DNA of 64,000 nt, taken from the NCBI RefSeq assembly GCF_027533845.1, contig NZ_JAPZVN010000002.1, positions 434,001 through 498,000 on the forward strand, in the 5' to 3' direction. Made by a program: the position numbers and the translations under genes. The notes under the pieces are model-generated. The model did no database searches. It saw only the letters and a program-made list of their open reading frames with translations, and was not told the origin of the DNA. Origin of the DNA: Streptomyces sp. RPT161. GTDB taxonomy: Bacteria > Actinomycetota > Actinomycetes > Streptomycetales > Streptomycetaceae. Numbering within the stretch: position 1 is the stretch's first letter; every line of letters starts with the position of its first letter. Below are positions 9,001 through 15,763 of the stretch, piece after piece.

Positions 9001-10364
9001 GGGATCCCGGACGCGGTGCGGTCGATGTCGATGCGGTGGCCGTTTCGGTCCTCGACGGACTTCAGCGGCAGGTCGACGGCCTCGTGCGGGTCGACCGACG
9101 TGGGGTGGGTGAAGGTGCGCACCACGCCGGTGGCCGGGTCCGTGACGGTCATCACGCCATCCGGTCGCCCGTCCCAGGTCAACGCCAGTCGTGGACCCCG
9201 CTCGGGCAGTACCGGCTGACCCGGCCGTGGTACGGGGTAGACCAGCCGCTTGCCGTCGGTGGCGGCGAACACCACGCCCTGGGCGTCGAGTTGCAGCCGT
9301 TCGTCCAGCGTCGAGGCCCATGAGCGGCCGAACCATCCGCCCGCGCGGTACGACGACAGATGCGTCCGCTCGATCACCAGCGGAAGCTGACCGGGCAGGG
9401 AGACGTCGGTCTGCGGCAGGAACATCGTGCCGGTCGCGATGTCGACCGGGTCATTGCACGCCTCGACCGAGTCGGTGGGGCGTGCGTTCGCGGGCAGTTC
9501 GGCGTCGTCGGGGCGGATCGGGTCGGACGGTGGCTTCTCCATGTCCAGACTCGGCGGCTCGCGCAGCCCGCCCAGTCCGTCCAGGTCGGTCGGCAGACCG
9601 GACAGCAGCGACGGGTCCAGTCCGCCGCCGAACAGCCGGGGGAACATCCCCGCTTCGACCGCCGCCTTCGTCGCGCCGCCCGCGGCGCCGAAGAGGGCGC
9701 CGGAGACCATGCCGTCCTTGGCGGCGGAGTTCAGCTCGTCCAGGCTGAAGTGGTCCTGCAGGCCGAACGCCATCTGCAACGGCTGCGCCACGGCCGCGTC
9801 GACGGCCACCGACTCCACACCGCCGAACGCCGCCGACGCCACCGCCGTACCCAGCACATCGGCGGCGACCGCCGACAGCTCCAGCCCGATGGCTCCGGCG
9901 GCCTCGATCACCGCATCGGCGGCGGCCGCCGCCGCGCCGGACAGCGCGCCACCAGTCGCCATCGCCACGCCGATCGCGGCGGCCAGGACCGCGATGTCGA
10001 TCTCGATCCGGTGCTCGATCTTCTTCCGGGCCTTCTCGATGCCGTCCGCGTAGTTCTCCAGCATCTCGGCCATATGCGTGGACGCCTTGGCGACGTCGTC
10101 CAACCAGCCCTTGCCCCCCGGGCCGTGGTAGCGGTGCCAGAACTCGGCGTACGCGTCGATCGCCTCGCCCTTGTTGTTGTGGACCAGCGCCGCCGACCTG
10201 CCGTTCGTCGCGGTGCACACCGGACCCACGGCCTTGCCGAACCCACGCCAGGCGTCCGCCGCCTGACGCAGCTTGCCGGGATCACCCTTCGGCCAGGGCA
10301 TCCCCATGTGCTTGGCGAGCCACCCCGCACAGTCCTCGATGCTCGGCAGGCCGAGGAAACTCAC
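6069..10364 (-). CDS. RHS/YD-repeat polymorphic toxin with C-terminal toxin tip
   Basis: A 1431-residue protein with GTG start at 10364, overlapping the upstream WXG100-like gene (GTGA). Order of parts: a helical N-terminal region (about 1-120) like WXG/LXG export domains; an Ala-rich hydrophobic stretch (about 130-200); a linker and DUF6531-like segment (DPVDIATGTMFLPQTDVSLP, about residue 305); many YD repeats (for example YDAAGRVTxxTDPxG) to about 1150; and the RHS core ending RYYDSETSRYLTPDPLGL. After DPLGL comes a unique tip of about 103 residues with HGGIPAPHVLEMHQNVNP, resembling from memory the domains called polymorphic toxin type 24 (family number uncertain). Export by a type VII-like route is inferred. 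A candidate immunity gene follows 5 nt downstream. Confidence 0.88.
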   Translation of the reverse strand: MSFLGLPSIEDCAGWLAKHMGMPWPKGDPGKLRQAADAWRGFGKAVGPVCTATNGRSAALVHNNKGEAIDAYAEFWHRYHGPGGKGWLDDVAKASTHMAEMLENYADGIEKARKKIEHRIEIDIAVLAAAIGVAMATGGALSGAAAAAADAVIEAAGAIGLELSAVAADVLGTAVASAAFGGVESVAVDAAVAQPLQMAFGLQDHFSLDELNSAAKDGMVSGALFGAAGGATKAAVEAGMFPRLFGGGLDPSLLSGLPTDLDGLGGLREPPSLDMEKPPSDPIRPDDAELPANARPTDSVEACNDPVDIATGTMFLPQTDVSLPGQLPLVIERTHLSSYRAGGWFGRSWASTLDERLQLDAQGVVFAATDGKRLVYPVPRPGQPVLPERGPRLALTWDGRPDGVMTVTDPATGVVRTFTHPTSVDPHEAVDLPLKSVEDRNGHRIDIDRTASGIPTGIRHSGGYDIAVDTHGGRVTALRLLDTVLVRYGYDDAGNLTEVTNSSGTPLRFTYDPDGRITSWTDRNGTAFTYVYDEHGRVVRTQGSDGFMSGAFTYDDRTRTNTYTNSLGATSTYRYNEACRVVAETDPLGHTTTTVWDPNGQHRLSVTDPLGRTTRYAYDEAGNLVGITLPDGSTGQAAYNALNLPVEVTEPGGAVWRHTYDPDGNLLATVDPTGAETVYAYDASGHVTSITDPLGHVQRVECDAAGLPISVTDPLGNSTTVQRDIFGRVTQVTDPLGHTSRMGWTPEGKPAWREQPDGAREEWQWDGEGNLVSHTDPAGNTTRHTSTHFDLPSSRRDPDGTVYDFAYDTELRLTGVTNPQGLTWSYEYDAAGRLVAETDFNGRRLAYAHDAAGQLLARTNGAGETLAFTRDTLGRTTATLADDGTRTTFAYDASGHLLRAVNPDTEVVWQRDALGRVLSETTNGRAMRYTYDAAGRRTERTTPGGTVSHWTYDAAGRPTELRTDAGELAFTYDAAGREVERRIGEGVHLTQTWDSNDRLTTQTLKATAADVLLQHRTYAYRPDGLLTEIRELTSGTRHFTLNKTGRVTAVTAHGWSETYAYDEAGNLTHAEAPAHQAAGEREFTGTLIRRAGRTTYEHDAQGRLVRKSRRLLNGQKRTWLFSWNAEDRLTAAVTPDGERWHYVYDPLGRRTAKRRLTDDGSVAEETTFTWDGTRVAEQTADGGHTATWDYAPGSHRPLSQTDREKPTAPGSLIARLGEPATFHSVVTDLAGTPTELVTPDGAVTWQIRTTLWGTQLPAPTTDETNVDCPLRFPGQYHDPETGLNYNYFRYYDSETSRYLTPDPLGLEPADNNYAYVSDPHNLIDPLGLQSCPTGIDLSNARQVSGRFPKSAGPDEILVRRKEDGTVTAYAVYDDNGVPVKRVDVDPDSAPHGGIPAPHVLEMHQNVNPKTGQVFYTWDKMPRPARPDELPR

Positions 10365-10717
10365 TTGCCGCCCTTACCGTCACCGTGCTCCAGCCCGGCC
10401 GCCTTCTTGAACATGGCCGCCACCTGGTGGTCGTTGCCAGAGTGGCCGTCAGCCATGTCCTTGAACGCCTCGGAGATGCTCTCCAACCCCTGCACCAGGA
10501 TGCCGACCGCCTTTTCGACCGACGTCCGGCTGGGACCGTACGAGGCGTGGAACTGCTTACCGGAGTCGTCGTCGCCCCACGGCGAACCCAGCTCGTCCAG
10601 CTTCTTCTTCAGCGTCGCCGCGGCCTGGCCGAGGGCCCTGCTCTGGTCGTGGAACGTGGGCGCCGACGACTTCAGGTCAGCCGTCGATATGTGCAGGTCC
10701 GGTGGAGTGCCGCCCAC
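10361..10717 (-). CDS. WXG100-like small helical protein, toxin export partner
   Basis: 118 residues from GTG 10717 (AGGGGG 4 nt upstream): VGGTPPDLHISTADLKSSA. It is predicted all-helical, with SPWGDDDSGKQF in the middle resembling the turn of ESAT-6/WXG100 proteins (W-G) and a C-terminal helix that includes ESISEAFKDMAD. Proteins of this type precede large RHS or LXG toxins and act as secretion partners or chaperones. It overlaps the RHS gene by 4 nt, implying translational coupling. The role is inferred from family and context. Confidence 0.7.
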   Translation of the reverse strand: MGGTPPDLHISTADLKSSAPTFHDQSRALGQAAATLKKKLDELGSPWGDDDSGKQFHASYGPSRTSVEKAVGILVQGLESISEAFKDMADGHSGNDHQVAAMFKKAAGLEHGDGKGGK

Positions 10718-10790
10718 GGTTCCCCCTGGTGGTCGCTGGTGTGAGCCATCCGACCCTACTAGAGCGGGAGTTGACCCCCGGCGGCCCGCG

Positions 10791-11561
10791 TCACCACACC
10801 CCCAGCACCACCAGCACCGCCGTGACGGCCGTCTCGCACAGGGCGCCGAAGACATCGCCGGTGACGCCGTGGAGGCGGGAGCGGCAGCGGCGCAGGAGGA
10901 GTTCGGAGGCGGTCAGGGCGAGGGCCGTCGCCAGGGCGTAGTGGGCGGCGGCGTACGGGCCGAAGAGGGCGCCAACTGCCGCCGCCGCCAAGGTGGTCAG
11001 GGCGGCCAGCAGCCAGGCGGTGCGGGGCGGGACGGTGCCCGCGACGGTGCGGCCCAGGCCGTCCTCACGGGCGGCGGGGACGCCGTCGCGGCAGGCGAGG
11101 GTCATCGCGGTGCGGCCGGTCAGGGCGGCGACGGCGATCGCGGTGGCCGCCTCGGGCCAGCCTGACGCGTAGAGCCGGGCCAGTGCCGCGACCTGGGCGA
11201 GCAGCACCAGGACCAGGGTGAGCACACCGAACGGGCCGATGTCCGACTGCTTCATGATGCGCAGCGCGTCGGCGGCCGGTTTGCCGCTGCCCAGGCCGTC
11301 CGCGGTGTCGGCCAGACCGTCCAGGTGCAGCCCGCGGGTGAGGGCGGCGGGTACGGCGACCGTGGCGACGGCGGCCAGCAGTGGGTTACCGCCCAGCAGC
11401 AACGGGCCGCCGAGCGCGGCGGCGGTGAGGCCGAGGGCCAGGCCGACCAGCGGCGCGCACAGCATTCCGGCCCGACCGGCCGTACGGTCCCAGCGCCTGA
11501 CCCGTACCGGCAGTACGGTCAGCGTGCCGAAGGCGAACCGCGGTCCGTCGTCGATCGCCAC
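10791..11561 (-). CDS. cobS: adenosylcobinamide-GDP ribazoletransferase (cobalamin synthase)
   Basis: Integral membrane enzyme that joins adenosylcobinamide-GDP with alpha-ribazole (phosphate), the last step of the nucleotide loop. The protein of 256 residues starts at GTG 11561 (VAIDDGPRFAFGTLTVLPV), just after a G-rich TTTGGGGGAC. Signature motifs are LHLDGLADTADGLGSGKP, GRTAMTLACRDGVPAARE and a C-terminal GVTGDVFGALCETAVTAVLV. About six hydrophobic helices are seen. It sits 38 nt after a rhomboid-like gene and near cobT and cobU, completing the loop-assembly set. Confidence 0.93.
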   Translation of the reverse strand: MAIDDGPRFAFGTLTVLPVRVRRWDRTAGRAGMLCAPLVGLALGLTAAALGGPLLLGGNPLLAAVATVAVPAALTRGLHLDGLADTADGLGSGKPAADALRIMKQSDIGPFGVLTLVLVLLAQVAALARLYASGWPEAATAIAVAALTGRTAMTLACRDGVPAAREDGLGRTVAGTVPPRTAWLLAALTTLAAAAVGALFGPYAAAHYALATALALTASELLLRRCRSRLHGVTGDVFGALCETAVTAVLVVLGVW

Positions 11562-11599
11562 ACGTCCCCCAAACCGATACAGCCCACGTCGGAGGAACG

Positions 11600-12313
11600 C
11601 TACAGCCTGGCCGGTGGGCGTCCTTCGGCCGGGCGGTCGGTACGGCGTTTGCGGCGGCGGCGCACCGCGTCGTCCACCAGGCACCAGCCGACCGCCGTCA
11701 GGATCGCGGCCAGGTGCTCCCAGCCCGCGAGGTTCGGCCACAGTGCCGCCTCCACCACCATCGACCCGGCCACCACTCCCGCCGTCCACCACGCCCGGTA
11801 CCGCCAGGCGACGCAGACCGCGAGCGCCACCACCGCCGCGGACGGGCCGGTGTCCCGGATGAAGGCGTCGATCGGCGCCAGGCCGAGCACCGCGTGCGGT
11901 CCTCGGGAGACGCCCCAACGCGCGTAGGTCGTACCGGCCAGCGTGGACAGGTACGCGATGCCGACGGTGCGGGCCTTGCCGAGGGTGATCTCGGCGATGC
12001 CGAACACCACCAGCACCTGGGCGAGCGCTCCCCACACCGGCAGGTCGAGGGCGGGCACGAACAGCGACAGCGGGGTGCGCAGCAGCGCCTTCCACCACAG
12101 CAGCGTCGCGCTGACCACCCCGGACCGGTTCACCAGGTCGTCGCCCCAGGCGGTGTGCTGCACCAGTTGCAGTACGGAGATCAGCACCACGGCGGCGATC
12201 GTCAGCGGAATCGCCCGCCATCTCCTGCGTACCGAGGCGATGCGCAGGTCGGCGACGAGCGCGCCCCACTCGCGGTACGCGGCGCGGCGCAGCCACGCTT
12301 CGGCAGTACTCAC
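11600..12313 (-). CDS. rhomboid-like multi-pass membrane protein
   Basis: 237 residues, GTG start at 12313 (VSTAEAWLRRAAYREWGALV). A cytosolic N-terminus is followed by about six hydrophobic segments and an Arg-rich tail. DTGPSAAVVALAVC in one helix and WEHLAAILTAVGW in a later helix sit where rhomboid proteases have GxSG and the catalytic His, so a rhomboid fold is plausible. Activity is uncertain because GPSA departs from GxSG. It lies in the cobT-cobS interval with no obvious cobalamin role. A short frame ends on its start codon (GTGA), suggesting coupling. The frame is also open further upstream, with weaker coding bias. Confidence 0.7.
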   Translation of the reverse strand: MSTAEAWLRRAAYREWGALVADLRIASVRRRWRAIPLTIAAVVLISVLQLVQHTAWGDDLVNRSGVVSATLLWWKALLRTPLSLFVPALDLPVWGALAQVLVVFGIAEITLGKARTVGIAYLSTLAGTTYARWGVSRGPHAVLGLAPIDAFIRDTGPSAAVVALAVCVAWRYRAWWTAGVVAGSMVVEAALWPNLAGWEHLAAILTAVGWCLVDDAVRRRRKRRTDRPAEGRPPARL

Positions 12314-12438
12314 AGCGTTCCCGCGCCGGTACGGGCCGGGCGGCAGGCCTGGCGTACGGTGCGCATCGCCCGCCCCTCCACGGTGAAACCGGCGGCCCTC
12401 AACGCGTTCGTGCCCCCCTCGCGGGTAGATCGTTCCAC
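12310..12438 (-). CDS. possible 42-residue small ORF coupled to the rhomboid-like gene
   Basis: A GTG start at 12438 gives VERSTREGGTNALRAAGFTV and ends AGTL at a TGA overlapping the next start by 4 nt (GTGA). Third-position GC is about 86%, higher than the alternative frame there. The ribosome site is weak (GAGAAGG immediately before the start). No family was recognised. It could be a small coupled protein, or chance. Confidence 0.35.
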   Translation of the reverse strand: MERSTREGGTNALRAAGFTVEGRAMRTVRQACRPARTGAGTL

Positions 12439-12843
12439 CCTTCTCGCCCGGACCCGGCACGGCGGGCGTACGGCCGTGCGGGCAGGGCTGCTCGGGCCGC
12501 GGCATGGTCGGGCCGGGCCACGTTTCAGGGTCTCCGATCGGATCGCCGGAGGCCAGAGCCTCTCCGCGGGGCCCTCTCCGCGCGATGGCCGAATCGCGGG
12601 TGATCGCAGTCATGATGTTGATGACGACATTCACCCGGTCCGCGGTTGTGAAGAACGCCGAACGTGTTCGCCGGGATCCTGACCGTCCCGGGGGCGGGAA
12701 CGCCCGGGACGGTTCGGTGTACGCCATACGGAGCGATCCCATGAACAGCGATCTTATGTCGCGATTGACGGGGTTTGCTCGGGAATTAGCTTTCTGCCGC
12801 GACGACCTGGGCTGCGATGCCCATGGCACGACGCCCCCGGGTG
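12439..12843. other. intergenic region between cobT and the rhomboid-like gene
   Basis: No well-supported gene. It contains the hairpin at 12682-12713 and a small dyad GTCAT-N7-ATGAC (12609-12625) in a relatively AT-rich patch that could mark a promoter for the rhomboid-like/cobS unit. No cobalamin riboswitch core was recognised here. Confidence 0.4.
12682..12713 (-). terminator. hairpin terminator downstream of cobT
   Basis: A perfect 11-bp stem ACCGTCCCGGG / CCCGGGACGGT with a 10-nt loop lies about 130 nt past the cobT stop. Confidence 0.65.
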
Positions 12844-13902
12844 CTACGGCTCGGGGGTGGGCTCCGGCTGGCCCGGCAGCTCGGCGGCCAGCGCCGCCGC
12901 GGCCTTGAGCAGCGGCACCGCGAGGAGTGCGCCGGTGCCCTCGCCGAGCCGGACGCCGTGGTCGAGCAGCGGTTCTATGGACAGCCGGTCCAGTGCCTTG
13001 GCCTGCCCGGGCTCGCCCGACGACTGGCCCGCCAGCCACCAGTCGGGCGCCCGGAACGCCACCCGCTGCGCGGCCAGCGCACACGCCGCCGAGACCACAC
13101 CGTCGAGCACCACCGGCAGCTTGCGCACCGCGCACTGCAGCAGGAACCCGGTGGCCGCCGCGAGGTCCGCGCCGCCCACCGTGGCCAGCAGCTTCAACGG
13201 GTCGCCGAGCACCGGCCGGGCCCGGCGCAGCGCGTCGCGGATCGCCCCGCACTTGCGCATCCAGGCCAGGTCGTCGATCCCCGAACCGCGACCGGTCACC
13301 ACGGACGCGTCCGTGCCGCACAGCGCCGCGATCAGCACCCCCGCGGGTGTGGTGCCGCCGACGCTCAGATCGCCCAGCACCAGCAGGTCGGTGCCGGAGT
13401 CCGCCTCCTCGTCGGCGATCGCCATGCCGGCGCGGAACGCCTGCTCGGCCTCCGCCTCGGTCAGCGCGTCCTCGACGTCGATGAGCCCGGAGCCGCGCCG
13501 TACCCGGTGCCGTACCACCTCGGCGGGCAGTTCGCCGGGGTCGCAGTCCACGGCCATGTCGACGACGCGTACCTGGGCTCCGTACGTGCGGGCCAGGACG
13601 TTCACCGCGGCCTCGTCCGCGAGAACCGAGCGCACCAGGGTGCCGGCGGTGCCCGGGGGGCGTGCGGAGACGTTTCGCTCGGCGATGCCGTGGTCCCCGG
13701 CGAACAGGATCACGCGGGCCCGCTCGATCGGCCTCGCCGGTGCGCGGCCCTGTACGGAGGCCAGCCAGTCGCCCAGGTCTTCCAGCTTTCCGAGCTTTCC
13801 GGCGGTGGCCGTACGGGCGCGGAGCGCTTTGGAGTCGTGCCGGAGCGCCGGTTCGGGGCGGTCGATCAGCGCGGCGAAGTCGTCTAGGTCCAGGGGGCTC
13901 AC
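12844..13902 (-). CDS. cobT: nicotinate-nucleotide-dimethylbenzimidazole phosphoribosyltransferase
   Basis: Makes alpha-ribazole 5'-phosphate from nicotinate mononucleotide and dimethylbenzimidazole, activating the lower ligand of cobalamin. 352 residues from GTG 13902 (VSPLDLDDFAALIDRP), with AAGG 8 nt upstream; a GTG three codons earlier is also possible. Motifs: FAGDHGIAERNVSA, LGDLSVGGTTPAG (the EMGIGNTT-equivalent loop) and HGVRLGEGTGALLAV with the catalytic Glu near the C-terminus. It lies 67 nt downstream of the CobU fusion, same strand. Confidence 0.94.
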   Translation of the reverse strand: MSPLDLDDFAALIDRPEPALRHDSKALRARTATAGKLGKLEDLGDWLASVQGRAPARPIERARVILFAGDHGIAERNVSARPPGTAGTLVRSVLADEAAVNVLARTYGAQVRVVDMAVDCDPGELPAEVVRHRVRRGSGLIDVEDALTEAEAEQAFRAGMAIADEEADSGTDLLVLGDLSVGGTTPAGVLIAALCGTDASVVTGRGSGIDDLAWMRKCGAIRDALRRARPVLGDPLKLLATVGGADLAAATGFLLQCAVRKLPVVLDGVVSAACALAAQRVAFRAPDWWLAGQSSGEPGQAKALDRLSIEPLLDHGVRLGEGTGALLAVPLLKAAAALAAELPGQPEPTPEP

Positions 13903-13969
13903 GACTCGCACCTTACCGGTGAGGTTGCCGTGACGGTGATGTACGGGCGCCGACGTCAGCGCGGGCGGC

Positions 13970-15175
13970 CTAGCGCAGCGTCACCGCCAGGCCCGCCACG
14001 ACCAGTAGCACGCGCTCCGACTCGGCCGCGACGGCCGCGTTCAACCGGCCCAACTCGTCGCGGAACCGGCGGCCTGACGCCGTGGCGGGAACCACACCGG
14101 AGCCGACCTCGTTGCTGACCGCCACCACCGTACGGCGGGTCTCCCGCCAGGCGGCGGTCAACTCGGCCACTCGCAGGGCGAGTTGGCGGCGGCCGCCGGA
14201 CGCCCATCGCCGCTCGTCCCACGCACCGACCGCGTCCATCGCGTCGGTCAGCCACAGCGCCAGGCAGTCGATGAGCAGCGGCGGCCCGTCCGTGTTCAGC
14301 AGCGGCAGCAGGTCGCAGGTCTCCTCGGTGCGCCAGCTGGCCGGGCGCCGCTCCCGGTGCAGATGGACCCGGGCCGCCCAGTCCGGGTCGTCCTCCCGGA
14401 TGCCGCCGGTGGCCACGTAGACCACGCCGGGGAAGGCGGAGAGCCGCCGCTCGGCCTCCGCCGACTTGCCGGACCGCGCGCCGCCCAGCACCAGCGTGCG
14501 GCGCGGGATGTCCGGTACGGACTCGTACGCGCCGACCACCAGCGCACTGCCGTCCGGCACCGCCCGGGCGCCGTCCGCGCTGAGCCTGCGGTGCAGTTCC
14601 GGTTCCGGCGCGGCGTCGTGGCCGACGTGGACGGCGATCACATCGGTGGTGGGGCCCACCGCGCCCGCGGCGCGCAGCCGGGCCAGGGCGTCGGGGCGGC
14701 GGGTCACGTCGAGCAGCACCATGTCGTACGGGACCGGGCGGTCGCGTCCGTTGCCGAGACCGGCGGGAGCGGCGCCCGCGGGCAGATACAGCAGGCGGTG
14801 CCCGGCGGGTCCGGTCACCTCGTATCCGGTGCCCGGCGCGTCCAGCGGCAACGCGCGGACCCGGTGGCCGGAAAGCAGCGTCAGCTGCTCGCCGTCCGGC
14901 ACCCGGCCGGGGGCGGGCAGGCCGGCCGGCAGGTCGACCGGCGGCCCGGCCTGGGGGTGCGTCAGCAGGACCTGGCGTACGCCGCCGAGCGAGCGTCCGG
15001 CGCGGGCGGCGGCCAGCGCCGGGCCGGGCGTCAGGTCGAGCAGCAGTACTCCGTCGACCAGCAGCGAGGCAGGGTTGCGGGCGCCGGCGCCGAGCGCGGC
15101 GGCGCAGGCCGCGCAGGGGCAGCCGGACTGCGGCAGGCCCTCGGGCCCACCCGTGCCCAGCAGCGTGATCTCCAT
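13970..15175 (-). CDS. cobU: MBL-fold / adenosylcobinamide kinase-guanylyltransferase fusion
   Basis: 401 residues from ATG 15175. The C-terminal part (about 220-401) is CobU/CobP: P-loop LGGARSGKSAEAE, ERRPASWRTEET, LLIDCLALWLTDAM and VSNEVGSGVVPATASGRRF. It phosphorylates adenosylcobinamide and then transfers GMP. The N-terminal 200 residues start ITLLGTGGPEGLPQSGCPCAAC, like PhnP-type metallo-beta-lactamase-fold proteins. The metal motif expected as HxHxDH reads THPQAGPP, so that half is probably not a functional hydrolase. Fusion of these domains is, from memory, seen in other streptomycetes. It supplies the substrate for CobS. Confidence 0.9.
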   Translation of the reverse strand: MEITLLGTGGPEGLPQSGCPCAACAAALGAGARNPASLLVDGVLLLDLTPGPALAAARAGRSLGGVRQVLLTHPQAGPPVDLPAGLPAPGRVPDGEQLTLLSGHRVRALPLDAPGTGYEVTGPAGHRLLYLPAGAAPAGLGNGRDRPVPYDMVLLDVTRRPDALARLRAAGAVGPTTDVIAVHVGHDAAPEPELHRRLSADGARAVPDGSALVVGAYESVPDIPRRTLVLGGARSGKSAEAERRLSAFPGVVYVATGGIREDDPDWAARVHLHRERRPASWRTEETCDLLPLLNTDGPPLLIDCLALWLTDAMDAVGAWDERRWASGGRRQLALRVAELTAAWRETRRTVVAVSNEVGSGVVPATASGRRFRDELGRLNAAVAAESERVLLVVAGLAVTLR

Positions 15176-15292
15176 GCGGACATCGTCGCGTACGACGCCT
15201 GGCCGGTCGCGCACCGCCCCGCCTGGCGGTGTGGCTGACCGGCGGCGGTGATCTCCGTTAACCTGCGCGGACAGGACGGAGAGGGGCTTGGC

Positions 15293-15502
15293 ATGGCATG
15301 GACGTGGCGGTTCGAGAAGACGGACGGCACGGAGGCCGTACCGGCGGTGGAACCCGAGGAGTTCAGCACCCAGGGCGACGCGGAGTCCTGGATCGGCGAG
15401 GAGTGGAAGACGCTGCTGGACGGCGGGGTGGACCAGGTGCGGCTCTTCGAGGACGGTACGGAGGTGTACCCGGCGCCGATGAGTCTGCATGCGGGCAGCT
15501 AG
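15293..15502 (+). CDS. small conserved hypothetical protein
   Basis: 69 residues, MAWTWRFEKTDGTEAVPAVE, with AGAGGGG about 6 nt before ATG 15293. It is acidic and Trp-rich (WIGEEWKTLL, QVRLFEDGTEVY), with no membrane segment and no Cys. Proteins of this size and pattern are common in Streptomyces, but I know of no function. It is divergent from the cobU fusion and probably stands alone. Confidence 0.75.
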   Translation: MAWTWRFEKTDGTEAVPAVEPEEFSTQGDAESWIGEEWKTLLDGGVDQVRLFEDGTEVYPAPMSLHAGS

Positions 15503-15636
15503 CGCCGGGCTTGCCTGAATCCCTGGGGCGCGGTCGGTTCGGCACCGCGGGGCTGCGCTCGGCGGCATCTTTCGGGGGCAAGCCCTCAGACCCCAGCACC
15601 GGCGTTGTCAGGGGCGCTCGCCCCCAACTCCTGTGC

Positions 15637-15706
15637 GGTTGAGGTCGGTTGGGGGGAACGCCTACAACGCCTGGGCGGTTGAGGCCGGTTGGGGGCCGCC
15701 CCCAAC
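15637..15706. repeat. short repeated element with G/C-run hairpins
   Basis: GCGGTTGAGGTCGGTTGGGG (from 15637) recurs as GCGGTTGAGGCCGGTTGGGG (from 15675). The second copy runs into GCCCCCAAC, forming a tight inverted repeat (15688-15706). Together with CGCCCCCAACTCC-like blocks upstream, the gap from 15503 to 15763 looks like a REP-type intergenic repeat rather than coding DNA. Confidence 0.55.
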
Positions 15707-15720
15707 GCCGCCGGAGCCGT

Positions 15721-15747
15721 GGGTGCTGGGGGCGACCCCCAGCACCC
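15721..15747 (-). terminator. terminator of the HtrA-like gene
   Basis: A perfect 12-bp inverted repeat GGGTGCTGGGGG / CCCCCAGCACCC with a CGA loop, 17 nt beyond the stop of the protease gene. It may also stop transcripts from the plus-strand side. Confidence 0.8.
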
Positions 15748-15763
15748 AGGTCGCCGGTAGGCG

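Noticed and set aside
10791-12296. 501-residue reading of cobS starting at 12296
   Set aside because: The first 245 codons overlap the rhomboid-like gene in another frame with no CobS homology; GTG 11561 gives the normal 256 residues.
12314-12843. Possible cobalamin riboswitch in the cob region
   Set aside because: The conserved B12-box and core elements were not found; only a simple hairpin and a small dyad are present.
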